This document shows positions 33,076-41,421 of a DNA stretch of 64,000 bases, piece by piece. Every line of letters starts with the position of its first letter. Position 1 is the stretch's first letter. The notes under the pieces were generated by a model. The model had not been told where the DNA came from. It searched no databases and saw only the letters and a program-made list of their open reading frames with translations. The stretch is from CAVROP01 sp050012175 (GTDB lineage Bacteria; Acidobacteriota; Terriglobia; UBA7540): positions 1 through 64,000 of the forward strand of contig JBEKHR010000026.1 in the NCBI GenBank assembly GCA_050012175.1. Reading direction: 5' to 3'. The position numbers were made by a program, and so were the translations under genes.

Positions 33076-33837
33076 GTGATAGAGAACTTCGAGATAGGGA
33101 ATGGCGAGCCGCCCGTGGTCCTGCGAGGTCTGCGCAAGTCCTTCGGCGCCCAGGTGGTCTTGAACGGGATTGACCTGACCGTCGCCCGCGGTGAAACGCT
33201 CGCGGTGCTCGGCCGCAGTGGGACTGGCAAGAGTGTTTTGTTGAAGATCATCATCGGGCTGCAAAAGCCGGACTCGGGCTCGGTGAATATCCACGGGCAG
33301 GAGATTACCGGAATCAATCTCGGCAAGCTCAACCAAATCCGGAAGAAGATGGGGTTTTTGTTCCAGCAGGCGGCGCTCTACGACTCGCTCACGGTGGAGG
33401 AGAATGTGGCCTTTCCACTGAAGCACAATACAAAAATGCCGGAGTCCGAGCGGCGGGATCGAGTCAAGGAATTGCTGAGGAGTGTGGGTATGGAAGGCGA
33501 TCTCAAGAAGATGCCTTCCGATATTTCCGGCGGCATGCAGAAGCGAGTGGGGCTGGCGCGTGCGCTGGCTCTCGACCCCGACATCCTGCTGCTGGATGAA
33601 CCCACCGCAGGACTGGATCCCATTACCTCCGGCGAGATTGATGATCTGATTCTCAAGCTGCAAAAGGAACATGCCATGGCATCCATCGTGGTCACGCACG
33701 ATTTGGAAAGCGCAAAAACCATCGCCGGCCGGCTGGCACTGCTCCACGAAGGAAATGTTCTGATCGAAGGCGCCTTCGAGGACCTGGAGAAGAGTCACGA
33801 CAAGTTTGTCTTAGACTTTATGCGGCGGGACGCTTAG
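33076..33837 (+). CDS. MlaF-family ABC transporter ATPase
   Basis: Cytoplasmic ATPase that energises Mla-type lipid transport. The 253-residue protein shows Walker A (LGRSGTGKSVLL, about residue 45), Q-loop (FLFQQAALYDSLTVEENVAFPL), signature (ISGGMQKRVGLARALALDPD; the Mla-type SGGM form), Walker B (ILLLDEPTAGLDP) and switch histidine (VVTHDLESA). Start GTG 33076 (MIENFEIGNGEPPVVLRGL); there is no strong Shine-Dalgarno, though GGGGCCTGTAACC precedes it. Followed by a REP-like palindrome and then the MCE-domain gene. Confidence 0.94.
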   Translation: MIENFEIGNGEPPVVLRGLRKSFGAQVVLNGIDLTVARGETLAVLGRSGTGKSVLLKIIIGLQKPDSGSVNIHGQEITGINLGKLNQIRKKMGFLFQQAALYDSLTVEENVAFPLKHNTKMPESERRDRVKELLRSVGMEGDLKKMPSDISGGMQKRVGLARALALDPDILLLDEPTAGLDPITSGEIDDLILKLQKEHAMASIVVTHDLESAKTIAGRLALLHEGNVLIEGAFEDLEKSHDKFVLDFMRRDA

Positions 33838-33854
33838 GAGGTTGATGAAAAACA

Positions 33855-33922
33855 TTGTAGCGCCGACCTCGCCCTGCGGGGTCGGCACGTGCTGACCCCG
33901 CCTTGCGGGGTCAGCGCTACAA
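33855..33922. repeat. REP-like long palindrome inside the mla operon
   Basis: TTGTAGCGCCGACC at the left pairs with GGTCAGCGCTACAA at the right; inside are CGCCCTGCGGGG and its partner CCCCGCCTTGCGGGG. The 68-bp unit can fold into one cruciform or hairpin and lies between the ATPase and MCE genes, where it could modulate the transcript. It ends 20 bases before the ribosome binding site of the next gene. Confidence 0.75.
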
Positions 33923-33948
33923 CACCCATCAACCTGTCAGGAGAATAT

Positions 33949-35142
33949 ATGTCGAGAGCGGCGCGGTTGGGAGCTTTCATCGTTACGACACTGGCGATTC
34001 TGGCAGTGGGAACCTTTATCATCGGTAACAAGCAATACCTCTTTACTTCCACATACCGGTTAAAGGCGCAGTTCAGCAACGTGGTGGGCTTGGATGTGGG
34101 CGCCGGGGTTCGGGTGGGTGGTGTTTACCGCGGAACCGTGCATAGTATCGAGTTGCCTCACCGGCCGGGCGATAAAATCACGGTGGTGATGGACCTCGAC
34201 AGCTCGACCCACGAAATCATCAAGCAAGACTCCGTAGCGTCAATCGAGACCGAGGGCCTGCTGGGCAACGAGTATATGGCGATCGCGTTTGGATCTGCCG
34301 GGGCGGCCAACGTACACGACGGTGATACCATCGCCAGCCACCCTCCGATCGCCATGTCAGACCTGATTAAGAAGTCGGAGGATATGCTGGATAGCAGCCA
34401 GCAAGCCATCAAGAACGTCACGCAGGCGACCGCGAATTTAAGCTCGATCAGCGCCAAGATCGACCAGGGTCAGGGCACTGTCGGGGCGCTGATCAACGAT
34501 AAGACGGCATATCTCGAGCTCAACCAGACAATGGACGGAATCCGTGACGTGGTAGCCCATGCGCAAGCGGGGGTCACCGATTTCCAGGAGAACATGGAGG
34601 GGCTGAAGCACAATTTCTTCCTGCGCGGATATTTTAAGAACCGCGGCTATGAAGATTCCGCGGAGCTGGCGAAAGACGAAATCGTAAGCCTGCCCCAGGG
34701 CACGCCGCTGAAAACGTTCACGTACGAGGCCAAGCAACTCTTCGGTAAGGTAGACACGGCCAAGCTACAAAACCAGAAGTCTCTGGACGCTGCCGGCGAT
34801 TTCCTGACCGATACCGACTTTGGGCTCGCCGTGGTGGTCGCGTGTTCCAGCATGGAAGGAGATGCCCGGAAAGACTTGGTCCTGACCCAAGGTCGTGCCC
34901 TGGTGGTCCGCGAGTACCTTGTGGAGAATTTCGGTTTCGATGATCGGCGGCTCAAGACACTGGGAATGGGGAAGAAGAGTGGCACGAGCCCTGAAAGCGG
35001 TTGGGGCACAATCCAGATCCTCGTTTACCCTAGCGGCACTGAAATGCCGCCCGCGAAGCTGCCGCAGAATAGCGCTCCACCCAAGACCACCGCAGAACTG
35101 CCGGTTCCCGAATCTCCCGCTACCGTTCCAAAACCACAGTAG
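33949..35142 (+). CDS. MCE/MlaD lipid-binding protein fused to an OmpA-like domain
   Basis: A 397-residue protein from ATG 33949 with CAGGAGA seven bases upstream. One N-terminal membrane anchor (LGAFIVTTLAILAVGTFII), the MCE/MlaD domain (KAQFSNVVGLDVGAGVRVGG, IVVMDLDS and SIETEGLLGNEYMAI, about residues 38-125), a helical region with Gln/Asp/Ala repeats (SSQQAIKNVTQATANLSSIS; about 135-205), and from about residue 277 an OmpA-like C-terminal fold (LDAAGDFLTDTDFGLAVVVA, LTQGRALVVREYLVENFGFD, RRLKTLGMGKK). The proline-rich end is disordered. An MlaD protein that also touches peptidoglycan could span from inner membrane to cell wall; this is inferred from domain order. Confidence 0.88.
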   Translation: MSRAARLGAFIVTTLAILAVGTFIIGNKQYLFTSTYRLKAQFSNVVGLDVGAGVRVGGVYRGTVHSIELPHRPGDKITVVMDLDSSTHEIIKQDSVASIETEGLLGNEYMAIAFGSAGAANVHDGDTIASHPPIAMSDLIKKSEDMLDSSQQAIKNVTQATANLSSISAKIDQGQGTVGALINDKTAYLELNQTMDGIRDVVAHAQAGVTDFQENMEGLKHNFFLRGYFKNRGYEDSAELAKDEIVSLPQGTPLKTFTYEAKQLFGKVDTAKLQNQKSLDAAGDFLTDTDFGLAVVVACSSMEGDARKDLVLTQGRALVVREYLVENFGFDDRRLKTLGMGKKSGTSPESGWGTIQILVYPSGTEMPPAKLPQNSAPPKTTAELPVPESPATVPKPQ

Positions 35143-35218
35143 CCCCGAGGCGCCCGCGAAAGTATTTTTGTGCGATTCTGAAAAGCCCACGGCACAGAGT
35201 CCGTGCCGTGGCCCGCTG

Positions 35219-35689
35219 TCATGTGAGTTGGTCTTTTGAGTGTCCTCTCTCGGAGAGTTGGTTGATGTGGTCCGCGATTTCCTGCGGCCGGTCGATTTGG
35301 GAAATTGTCAGCCTGCTCGCCTCGCCCGCTGTCTCGATCGAAAGATCGCCCAGTCCGAAAATTCTTTGGCCAACCCGCTGATGCACCGTCACATCCTGCA
35401 CTCGCGAAACCAGGATGGTGCGCGTGGTCCTGCTCAGAAGGCCCGTTTCGTACCGCAGCCGGTCATCGAGGATCGTCATCTTGGTCAGGCGGTTGCGGAG
35501 ATGGCGTTTCAGCGGCCAGAGCAGAAGAAGCACGGGCAACCAGGGAATCCAAGGCTGCCATGCCGACGGAATCGACGGCGGCCATTGCAAACGCATCGTC
35601 GCAACGACCAAAGCCGCCACGATCAGAACCACGACCGCGTAACCCATGTATATGAATTTCATAGTCGGACGAATGATCATTTCGGACAT
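35219..35689 (-). CDS. Membrane PH-domain protein (bPH2/YdbS-like)
   Basis: A 156-residue protein from ATG 35689, with AAAGGAGGGGG just upstream (the longer frame to 35785 lacks one). Two membrane segments near the N-terminus (IYMGYAVVVLIVAALVVATM and WIPWLPVLLLLWPL, about residues 14-65), then the bacterial PH-like domain (MTILDDRLRYETGLLSRTTR, ILVSRVQDVTVHQRVGQRIF, GLGDLSIETAG). This is the YdbS/DUF304 family; biochemical role unknown, acts at the inner membrane. Convergent with the MCE gene. Confidence 0.88.
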   Translation of the reverse strand: MSEMIIRPTMKFIYMGYAVVVLIVAALVVATMRLQWPPSIPSAWQPWIPWLPVLLLLWPLKRHLRNRLTKMTILDDRLRYETGLLSRTTRTILVSRVQDVTVHQRVGQRIFGLGDLSIETAGEASRLTISQIDRPQEIADHINQLSERGHSKDQLT

Positions 35690-35730
35690 GTCCCCCTCCT
35701 TTGACCAGCACGCGCTATTGTACCGCGCGG

Positions 35731-35782
35731 CGGAAAGTGGGATAAGAAAGAATCGTCGCAGTTGGGCGCTCTGCCCCGCCGG
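35731..35782. repeat. Dispersed repeat (copy at 43471-43524)
   Basis: GGAAAGTGGGATAAGAAAGA, then ATCGTCGCAGTTGGGCGCTC and TGCCCCGCCGGC. The second copy at 43471-43524 reads GGAAAGTGGGATAAAGAGAA then TCGTAGCTGATCGGGGCTCT and GCCCCGGCG. The second copy sits where a minus-strand gene has lost its 5' end. Confidence 0.6.
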
Positions 35783-35894
35783 CACATGTCATCCTGAGCG
35801 CAGCGAAGGATCTGCTTTTCTTCGCGCCGCGCGATGAAGTTGAAGACCAGTGCTACAGATCGGCGCCGTGGTGTTTCGCAAGAAATGTAGTGGC

Positions 35895-37475
35895 TCACTG
35901 GCTGGGCGGGGGGAGAGAGGATTCCCGGCGTTTTTCAGTGAAATCCAACGCGAAAGAAGGGTTGGCAGATGTGCCGGTAATTGAGTAGGGAACCACCGTG
36001 ACGGACTTCTGTTTCAGGAACGGACCGACGGCCTTCAATACCAGTGCTTTGAATCCCGACGTGGTGTCGGATAACTTTCCCTCGGTGTACAAGATTCCAT
36101 GGAGATCAACTTTTCGGTCCACCAAGTTGAAGGTGCCTCGAAGCTGCGCGCGCGTGCCTGGAGCGCTGAAGGAGACACTGGAAAGAGTTGCGACGCCATT
36201 TTTCGCCGAGACCTGCCCCCTAAACGTCGAGAGCACCGTTTCCGGGTCTTCGGCCTGCTGCTTCTTGTTCTCGCCTCGCCCACTCTGGGTTAATGTATTT
36301 ACCGGCTGCTGCACGTCTGGGTTCGTGAAGCGTCCGCTGCCAATGCCGAAGCTGCCTGCAAGATCCAGCTTCCTCAAGAATCCCGGAGGCCCCGGCGGCA
36401 CTTGTACTTTCGCACGCAGGTTGATACTGCCGGTCATCGACGGGCGTTTCTCCTCCGTAAAGAGGGACAACAAATCCTCAATGCGGCCTCCATTCACGGC
36501 CATCTCCAGCCGAACTGTTTTTCCCTGCTGGCCGGGGTGCCCGGCTACGCTACCATTCGACGTCACAGTGGTTCGCTGAAAGCGCGAGTCCACGTTCTGA
36601 AGATACGTGTCTCCATTCGTCCCGTCCACAACCGCCTGGAAGTTCGAAATCAGGTGAACGGTGTGGCTGCTTCCGGATACGCGGAAGTCGGGAACGTCGG
36701 TTTCGCCATTCGCATCGATATGGCCGATGGTGCCGCTAAACTTGCCTTGGGACGATAGGGTACCTGAGATACCCTCGAACACAGCCAGGTTCACGTGCTC
36801 ATAAGTGTAGGAACCAGTCACCGGAGTACTGCCGGGATCATCCTCATTCCAGGGGCCGATCTCACCCTCCGACCGGATTTCCCCTGGCGGCTCGGTATTT
36901 AACAACGCGGCATGGTAGGGGATGACCCCGTTCTCACCGACGTTGTCCAACGTCAACCGATGAACGTACAGCTTGAAGGGTTCTCGGTCCGGCTGCCGGG
37001 GCATAAACTCCAACAGAGCGCCATCCGTGGTGATCTCGCCAATCGTGATCGAAGCGCCCGAAGTGCTGGTGGTCAATGGCATCACATTAGGCGGCTGGCC
37101 GCTCGGACCCGGCGGCGGTATTAACACGTGCAACCCCTTCACCTGGACCTCATCCACGCGCTTGTGAATCCGCAAAAAGCCATTGTAGCTTCCTCGAATG
37201 ATCAGCGTCTGGACGGTGATCAACGGTGGCAGGTCCTTGCGTTTCCGGTGCAGGAAACTGACCCCTTCAGCCACGCACCCCGGTGGAAAGTAGGTTTTGC
37301 GGAAGCTGCGGATTTGGACGGTTCGGGCGAATCGGTCCTGGAGCGCTTTGGTGACAGCCTGTTGCGTGAATGGCCAGTTCCAGGCCAACACGATCAGCAC
37401 GATGCCTGCGATGACTATGAGCGACGCTCCTATGATCAGCCACCAGCGTCCACGCGCCCACCACTGCCCCGCCAT
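35895..37475 (-). CDS. AsmA-like membrane-anchored protein
   Basis: A long periplasmic protein with one N-terminal membrane anchor (WWLIIGASLIVIAGIVLIVL, about residues 11-30 counted from ATG 37475, which has GGAGG five bases upstream; an ATG at 37529 immediately after the preceding stop is an alternative). It continues with WPFTQQAVTKALQDRFARTV, typical of AsmA/TamB-like proteins, and ends with an AsmA C-terminal-like segment (LSTFRGQVSAKNGVATLSSV, GTRAQLRGTFNLVDRKVDLH, ALVLKAVGPFLKQK). About 526 residues. AsmA-family proteins are thought to form lipid-conducting bridges to the outer membrane, which fits the nearby Mla genes. It directly follows the 50-residue secreted peptide gene. Confidence 0.87.
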   Translation of the reverse strand: MAGQWWARGRWWLIIGASLIVIAGIVLIVLAWNWPFTQQAVTKALQDRFARTVQIRSFRKTYFPPGCVAEGVSFLHRKRKDLPPLITVQTLIIRGSYNGFLRIHKRVDEVQVKGLHVLIPPPGPSGQPPNVMPLTTSTSGASITIGEITTDGALLEFMPRQPDREPFKLYVHRLTLDNVGENGVIPYHAALLNTEPPGEIRSEGEIGPWNEDDPGSTPVTGSYTYEHVNLAVFEGISGTLSSQGKFSGTIGHIDANGETDVPDFRVSGSSHTVHLISNFQAVVDGTNGDTYLQNVDSRFQRTTVTSNGSVAGHPGQQGKTVRLEMAVNGGRIEDLLSLFTEEKRPSMTGSINLRAKVQVPPGPPGFLRKLDLAGSFGIGSGRFTNPDVQQPVNTLTQSGRGENKKQQAEDPETVLSTFRGQVSAKNGVATLSSVSFSAPGTRAQLRGTFNLVDRKVDLHGILYTEGKLSDTTSGFKALVLKAVGPFLKQKSVTVVPYSITGTSANPSFALDFTEKRRESSLPPPSQ

Positions 37476-37529
37476 GTGGACCTCCACCGCGCCGCTGCGT
37501 GTTGAAATCGTGGAACTCTCCCCAGTCAT

Positions 37530-37682
37530 CTATCGCCTAATTATTATTATTGGTCCACGATGATGCCGGCGATGCCGACGATGCCTCTCGGTACGGGGCG
37601 TGCTCGTCGCGGTTGCGGGCACAGGGCACAGGGCGCCCAAAGTAAATGCCAGTAACAGTGCAGCCAAAATCCGTTTGTACAT
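37530..37682 (-). CDS. Small secreted His/Arg-rich peptide
   Basis: A 50-residue open frame too short for most predictions. Start ATG 37682 has AGAGGA five bases upstream. MYKRILAALLLAFTLGALCP followed by VPATA is a good signal peptide; the mature part TPRTERHRRHRRHHRGPIII ends IRR and is extremely basic. Its stop codon abuts the first possible ATG of the AsmA-like gene (37529), so they appear to be co-transcribed. A periplasmic metal or polyanion binder is conceivable; no family recognised. Confidence 0.55.
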   Translation of the reverse strand: MYKRILAALLLAFTLGALCPVPATATSTPRTERHRRHRRHHRGPIIIIRR

Positions 37683-37842
37683 GATTTTCCTCTCGCTCTA
37701 TGGGTTACTCGGGGGGACTTCAGTATCTCAATCTGGACCCTCCCTGCGGCCGTAAAGCCGGAAACGTCGAATCACTTGTGTGAACAAAAATACGAGGGGC
37801 ATCCTCGCGTAAGGGCGCCCTTCGTGTTCCGATCGGTCTTGT

Positions 37843-38724
37843 TTAGTGTGCGGGCGGAGCCTTTGGTGCAGGCGCTGCTCCGGCGGCAGGTCTCGGCGCG
37901 CGCTTTGCGGCCGGCTCAGGCGCCCAGTATTGGGGATCGGCTTCGACCCAGGATTTCTCGACGTAGCTCCATTCCGGAATCACCATCCAGATGTTGTCCT
38001 CGACGCTGGCCACGCTCTCCGCGGAAAGCTTGGTCATCTGGCCCCTTCCCTCGTCGCCCAGCGCAGCGCCGAAATCCTTCTGATGCGCCAAGCCAGTGTC
38101 CTCATCCTTGAGGGACGTCATCGGCACCAAGACAAGATAGGCGTCCGTCACACCCGTCAGTCCTTCGTAAGTCGCCCAGGGGATGTTTTGGCCGATCTTG
38201 AGGTTGGCGTCGCAATAAAGCTTCATCAATTCCTTGAACTGTTCGTTGTGACCAGGGCGCATATGGAAGATGATCACCTCCCAGTAATGGGAGTGCGGTA
38301 TGTCCGCTCCGGCGACGTTGTTGCTGAGGTCGGGGCGGTAATGCCAGATGGTGACGCGGACCTCGGATACGTGAAGGGCCTGGCGCGCCTCCAGCGCGTC
38401 AAACTTAGCGTCGGTCGCCTCGTCGCCGAGGAGCCACTCCTCGTTCTTTTGCAGCGCCTCGAAAGAATCGTAGCCGGAGAGGTAAATCGCTCGAGGTGAG
38501 CCGGTCAGGGCCTCCATCCCCAGGACGTGCGTCGGGTCCTTGAGTTGCTCCGACAAGGCAGCGGATTCTGATGCAATTTTGTCGTAGGGTGCATCCTCGT
38601 AGGGTTTTATGTTGTCCGTCTGGATGTTGAGGATGTTAGGCGGCGGAACTGCCGGAGTTTGTGCCTGTGCGGCCAGGGAGCCTGCCAGTGCCAATCCGGC
38701 GATGGAACATAGCCATTTCTTCAT
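37843..38724 (-). CDS. Secreted hypothetical protein with ferredoxin-like fold segment
   Basis: A 293-residue protein from ATG 38724 with GGAGG nine bases upstream. Signal peptide MKKWLCSIAGLALAGSLAAQ. The mature protein contains HSHYWEVIIFHMRPGHNEQF followed by KELMKLYCDANLKIGQNIPWA, a pattern of a dimeric alpha-beta (NIPSNAP/antibiotic-monooxygenase-like) fold, and a proline/alanine-rich tail (PEPAAKRAPRPAAGAAPAPK). No catalytic motif is evident. Similar exported proteins occur in acidobacteria without assigned function. Confidence 0.75.
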   Translation of the reverse strand: MKKWLCSIAGLALAGSLAAQAQTPAVPPPNILNIQTDNIKPYEDAPYDKIASESAALSEQLKDPTHVLGMEALTGSPRAIYLSGYDSFEALQKNEEWLLGDEATDAKFDALEARQALHVSEVRVTIWHYRPDLSNNVAGADIPHSHYWEVIIFHMRPGHNEQFKELMKLYCDANLKIGQNIPWATYEGLTGVTDAYLVLVPMTSLKDEDTGLAHQKDFGAALGDEGRGQMTKLSAESVASVEDNIWMVIPEWSYVEKSWVEADPQYWAPEPAAKRAPRPAAGAAPAPKAPPAH

Positions 38725-39452
38725 GTCTGCCCACCTCCAGGGGGCCAGAAGGGGAATTGCGCAAGAGGAAAGAATCGAAACCTGCGAATACTTCTTTCCC
38801 TCAACCGTTAGCCGGGCTCGGGATTGTGTGACTCCTCAGGCTCGGCAGGGAGATGATCCGGCAACGAACCGACAATGCCTCTTGCAGACCTAACTTGCGC
38901 GCCTCAAAGAGAATTGTCTGTTCACTTTTATACACTCCGAGCACATTTTTCCCGGGAGGGTCATCGGCTCCGAACCGCCCTTCCCGAAGTCCTCGAAACC
39001 CGTTGTCGCCACTGCTGGAAGCGGATTTTTCAGACACCGCTTCCTTCGGGGTCTTTCCTGGGATCGATTTCTTCATCGCCACAAACCGGTGGCTCTACCC
39101 TGCTCGGGTCGTGAGAGCCGCCATCCGTTGCACCATCGCTCCGAACAGCCGCCGCGTCAGATGACTCTCTGCCAACAATAACCAATAATAGCGGGCATGT
39201 TTCACCAGCCTCCCGCCCGTCTTCACCAGCCGCTGTTGGAGACTCGTCAAAGACCAGTGTGGCACATGTGCTGACTTTCACCAGCGCCACGTGTCTTGTT
39301 AATTGGGAAGAAGATTGAATTGGCCGGGACGGGTAACCAATACGGAGCTGTGCACAAATGCACAGACACCTGGTCACAGGTAGTGACTCATTTTGACCAG
39401 TGCAATGAGCAAAACAGGACAGATAGTGGAAAGAAAGACGGAGACAATGTAA
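38725..39452. other. Intergenic, about 730 bp, with short repeated motifs
   Basis: No gene supported. The right half repeats the octamer TTCACCAG at about 39200, 39222 and 39279, with AGACCAGTG (39250) and TTTTGACCAGTG (39391) as variants. This spacing looks like the subterminal repeats of an insertion-sequence end. It borders the 5'-truncated BON gene. Confidence 0.45.
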
Positions 39453-39773
39453 GTGGTGCTGGCCCGGCTCGGTGAGCAGGTTATCGCGAATCAGATTGCC
39501 GTGACTCCTCCCGGTGTCGAAGGCGAGGCGAAGACGGTGAACTCTGATCTAGACGCAGGCATCGAGAAAAACTTAGACGCCGCGCTCATCACAAATAGGG
39601 TTCAGAAGGCTGTGAAATTTGATGTCAAGAATGGGGTCGTCACCCTAACCGGGGAGGTCAACTCAAAGACCCAGCGCGCGCGGGCCGAAAAGGTCGCTTC
39701 TTCAGTTCTAAATGTGAAGCAGGTGGTGAACGAGTTGGAGATTAAGAACCCAAAGGCCACCTCGTCGAAGTGA
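39453..39773 (+). pseudogene. BON-domain protein fragment (5'-truncated paralogue of 30177-30725)
   Basis: From residue 8 onward (GEQVIANQIAVTPPGVEGEA, KTVNSDLDAGIEKNLDAALI, then VVTLTGEVNSKTQRARAEKV) the protein matches the second half of the BON lipoprotein at 30177-30725. The signal peptide, lipobox and first BON domain are absent. The frame opens at a GTG (39453) with no convincing ribosome binding site, and the upstream DNA is repeat-like. One complete BON domain remains. Probably a duplicated and truncated gene, perhaps still read if a transcript enters from upstream. Confidence 0.7.
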
Positions 39774-39829
39774 GCTACCTGCTCCAGGGGATGGCAAACA
39801 AGCAATCATGTTCAAAATGGAGGTGCAAT

Positions 39830-40321
39830 ATGTCTCTAAACAGGAAAGCGGTACGGACCAGGGTTGTCTTCATCCTTCTGATGACTGCGATGTTAGGACT
39901 GATCCTGATGCCCCGGGCTTCTGCAGCCAAAAACGACAACATTAAGAAGGTGCAGGAGACTCTGCGCGACAAGGGCTACGACCCCGGGCCGATCAATGGC
40001 GTCATGGGTTCCCAAACCCGAGAGGCGATCAGACAATATCAGAAGGCAGAGAACCTGCCGGTCACGGGACACCTTGATGCCCAAACAGCAGGCAAACTGG
40101 GAGTGGGGCCGGGGTCGGTCGGAGGCGATTTCAAAGCCGCCGGCAAAGATGTGGGAAGGGGCGGCGAAGGAGTCGGCCACGAGGTGAAGCAAGGCAAACC
40201 CATCGCGGCAGGCAAGGAATTGGGTGAGGGTGTGGGCAAGGGGGGCAAGAAAGTCGGTAAGGGAGTCAAAAAAGCTGTCTCTCCCCACAGCGACAGCAGT
40301 GAACCAGAAAAGAAGCAGTAG
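39830..40321 (+). CDS. Exported peptidoglycan-binding protein with Gly/Lys-rich tail
   Basis: A 163-residue protein from ATG 39830 with GGAGG six bases upstream (the longer frame to 39770 is unneeded). Signal peptide VVFILLMTAMLGLILMPRAS; PG_binding_1 domain at about residues 38-92 (KVQETLRDKGYDPGPINGVM, TREAIRQYQKAENLPVTGHL, AQTAGKLG); then a low-complexity tail of VG/GK/GKE repeats that is strongly basic. This should anchor the protein to the cell wall while the tail binds an anionic partner. It lies 56 bp after the BON fragment and in the same direction as the DUF3309 and CsbD genes. Confidence 0.82.
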   Translation: MSLNRKAVRTRVVFILLMTAMLGLILMPRASAAKNDNIKKVQETLRDKGYDPGPINGVMGSQTREAIRQYQKAENLPVTGHLDAQTAGKLGVGPGSVGGDFKAAGKDVGRGGEGVGHEVKQGKPIAAGKELGEGVGKGGKKVGKGVKKAVSPHSDSSEPEKKQ

Positions 40322-40646
40322 GCTGAGAAACCCAACAACCCGCTGTGGTTGATTTTTGTACTGTCTCGTCTGTCCGGCGAAGCACCGAGACGCGCGAGGC
40401 CAAGGGAGGGACCGGCAATCGAGCTGGTTCCTTGCCACGGCAAAAGAGTCTAACGAATTGGTTGGAAAGGCGTCAGTTTGGGGCTCTTGGGATTTTCTGG
40501 CGGCCGCCGAAAAGACTTTGGACTCGAAACCGGAACCAGGCTCGGGCGCGGCATCCTCAAGACGAACAGGCGGACGTTATCGCTTGGCCGCGAAGTCAAA
40601 ACGGAAATTCTGGTCGAAGCATTTTACTAACTGAGAGGAGATACCC
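40322..40646. other. Intergenic, includes upstream part of an inverted duplication
   Basis: No gene. The right end (about 40572-40646, CTTGGCCGCGAAGTCAAAACGG to ACTAACTGAGAGGAG) is nearly identical to the upstream region of the DUF3309 gene at 29548-29715 (opposite strand, 29716-29792). Confidence 0.55.
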
Positions 40647-40814
40647 ATGGGACTGATTTTGCTAATTGTCGTTCTGCTGCTCTTGTTCGGCGGCGGCGGA
40701 GGCTATTACGGATATCGGAGATGGGGTTCGGGCGGAGGCATCGGGATCGTAGGGGTGGTCCTGATCGTTCTGGTGCTCTTGTACCTGTTCGGCGGATTCC
40801 ATCTGTCCCGGTGA
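40572..40814. repeat. Inverted segmental duplication of 29548-29792
   Basis: About 240 bp containing the DUF3309 gene plus 75 bp of its 5' flank are shared between this locus (plus strand) and 29548-29792 (minus strand). Identity is very high in the flank and first half of the gene and falls toward the 3' end (GGATTGCATCTGACGCG versus GGATTCCATCTGTCCCG). Confidence 0.75.
40647..40814 (+). CDS. DUF3309-like tiny membrane protein, copy 2
   Basis: A 55-residue protein from ATG 40647 with GAGAGGAG seven bases upstream. MGLILLIVVLLLLFGGGGGY is followed by YGYRRWGSGGGIGIVGVVLI and ends LLYLFGGFHLSR. It differs from the copy at 29548-29715 only in the C-terminal membrane segment (IVLVLLYLFGGFHLSR against IILIVLYLFGGLHLTR); the changes are conservative, which suggests both remain under selection. 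Function unknown; located between peptidoglycan-binding and CsbD genes. Confidence 0.75.
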   Translation: MGLILLIVVLLLLFGGGGGYYGYRRWGSGGGIGIVGVVLIVLVLLYLFGGFHLSR

Positions 40815-41029
40815 GGTTCAATCGGCAAGCGAGAGAAGGTAGCAATTCATAAGACTCAGGGTAGGTACCCCCCGACCGCGTGAAAATGAGAGTCGGAGTA
40901 GGGACCCTGGTTGTTGCCCATAGCAAGGTGGTCGGAGCAGATGCCACGAGAGTGGCAAGCTAATTCCCGGATGCCCAGAGTACTCGCGGCACAGGACAAA
41001 GTGGTTCGACACTTAAGGAGGAAGATGCC

Positions 41030-41209
41030 ATGAAACCAAGTACCAAAGACCAAGCGGAAGGCAAGTTCCACGAAGCGAAGGGCAAGATCAAGGAGAAGTT
41101 GGGAAAGGCTGCCAAAAACCCAAATCTGGAAAACGAAGGCGCCACCGAGAAGACGGCCGGCAAGGTCCAGAAGAAGATCGGCCAAGTTGAAAAGGTTCTG
41201 GGGGATTAG
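41030..41209 (+). CDS. CsbD-family stress protein
   Basis: A 59-residue hydrophilic protein from ATG 41030 with AAGGAGGAAG seven bases upstream. MKPSTKDQAEGKFHEAKGKI, then KEKLGKAAKNPNLENEGATE and KTAGKVQKKIGQVEKVLGD match the CsbD family (G-K-x-H-E-x-K-G-K-I-K-E and the conserved AGKVQKKIGQ-EK). In Bacillus CsbD is a general-stress protein under sigma-B. A small palindrome TGCCACGAGAGTGGCA at about 40942 lies 90 bp upstream and might be regulatory. Part of the second small stress-gene cluster. Confidence 0.9.
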   Translation: MKPSTKDQAEGKFHEAKGKIKEKLGKAAKNPNLENEGATEKTAGKVQKKIGQVEKVLGD

Positions 41210-41421
41210 CGGACCAGCTTCCATCGCGGAGGGCGGGAGACTTACCGAGGCTTGACTCGCGCTGGCCTGGATCACGGGCTGGAGCGTGTTGGTGTCACTG
41301 GCGAGTGCAGAGTTAGCTCCTCGGTGCGAGATAATCCTGCGTTAAAGTCTCGGTCTTGCGTTTCGATGCCATTTCCTCAGCCCGCAGTTCATAAACGGGG
41401 CCGAGGGGAGGGAGTTGCGAT

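Noticed and set aside
38801..39082. Minus-strand frame of 93 codons (MAMKKSIPGKTPKEAVSEKS)
   Set aside because: Hydrophilic start looks protein-like, but there is only a weak ribosome binding site, no family, and the second half has repeat-like composition. Left as intergenic.
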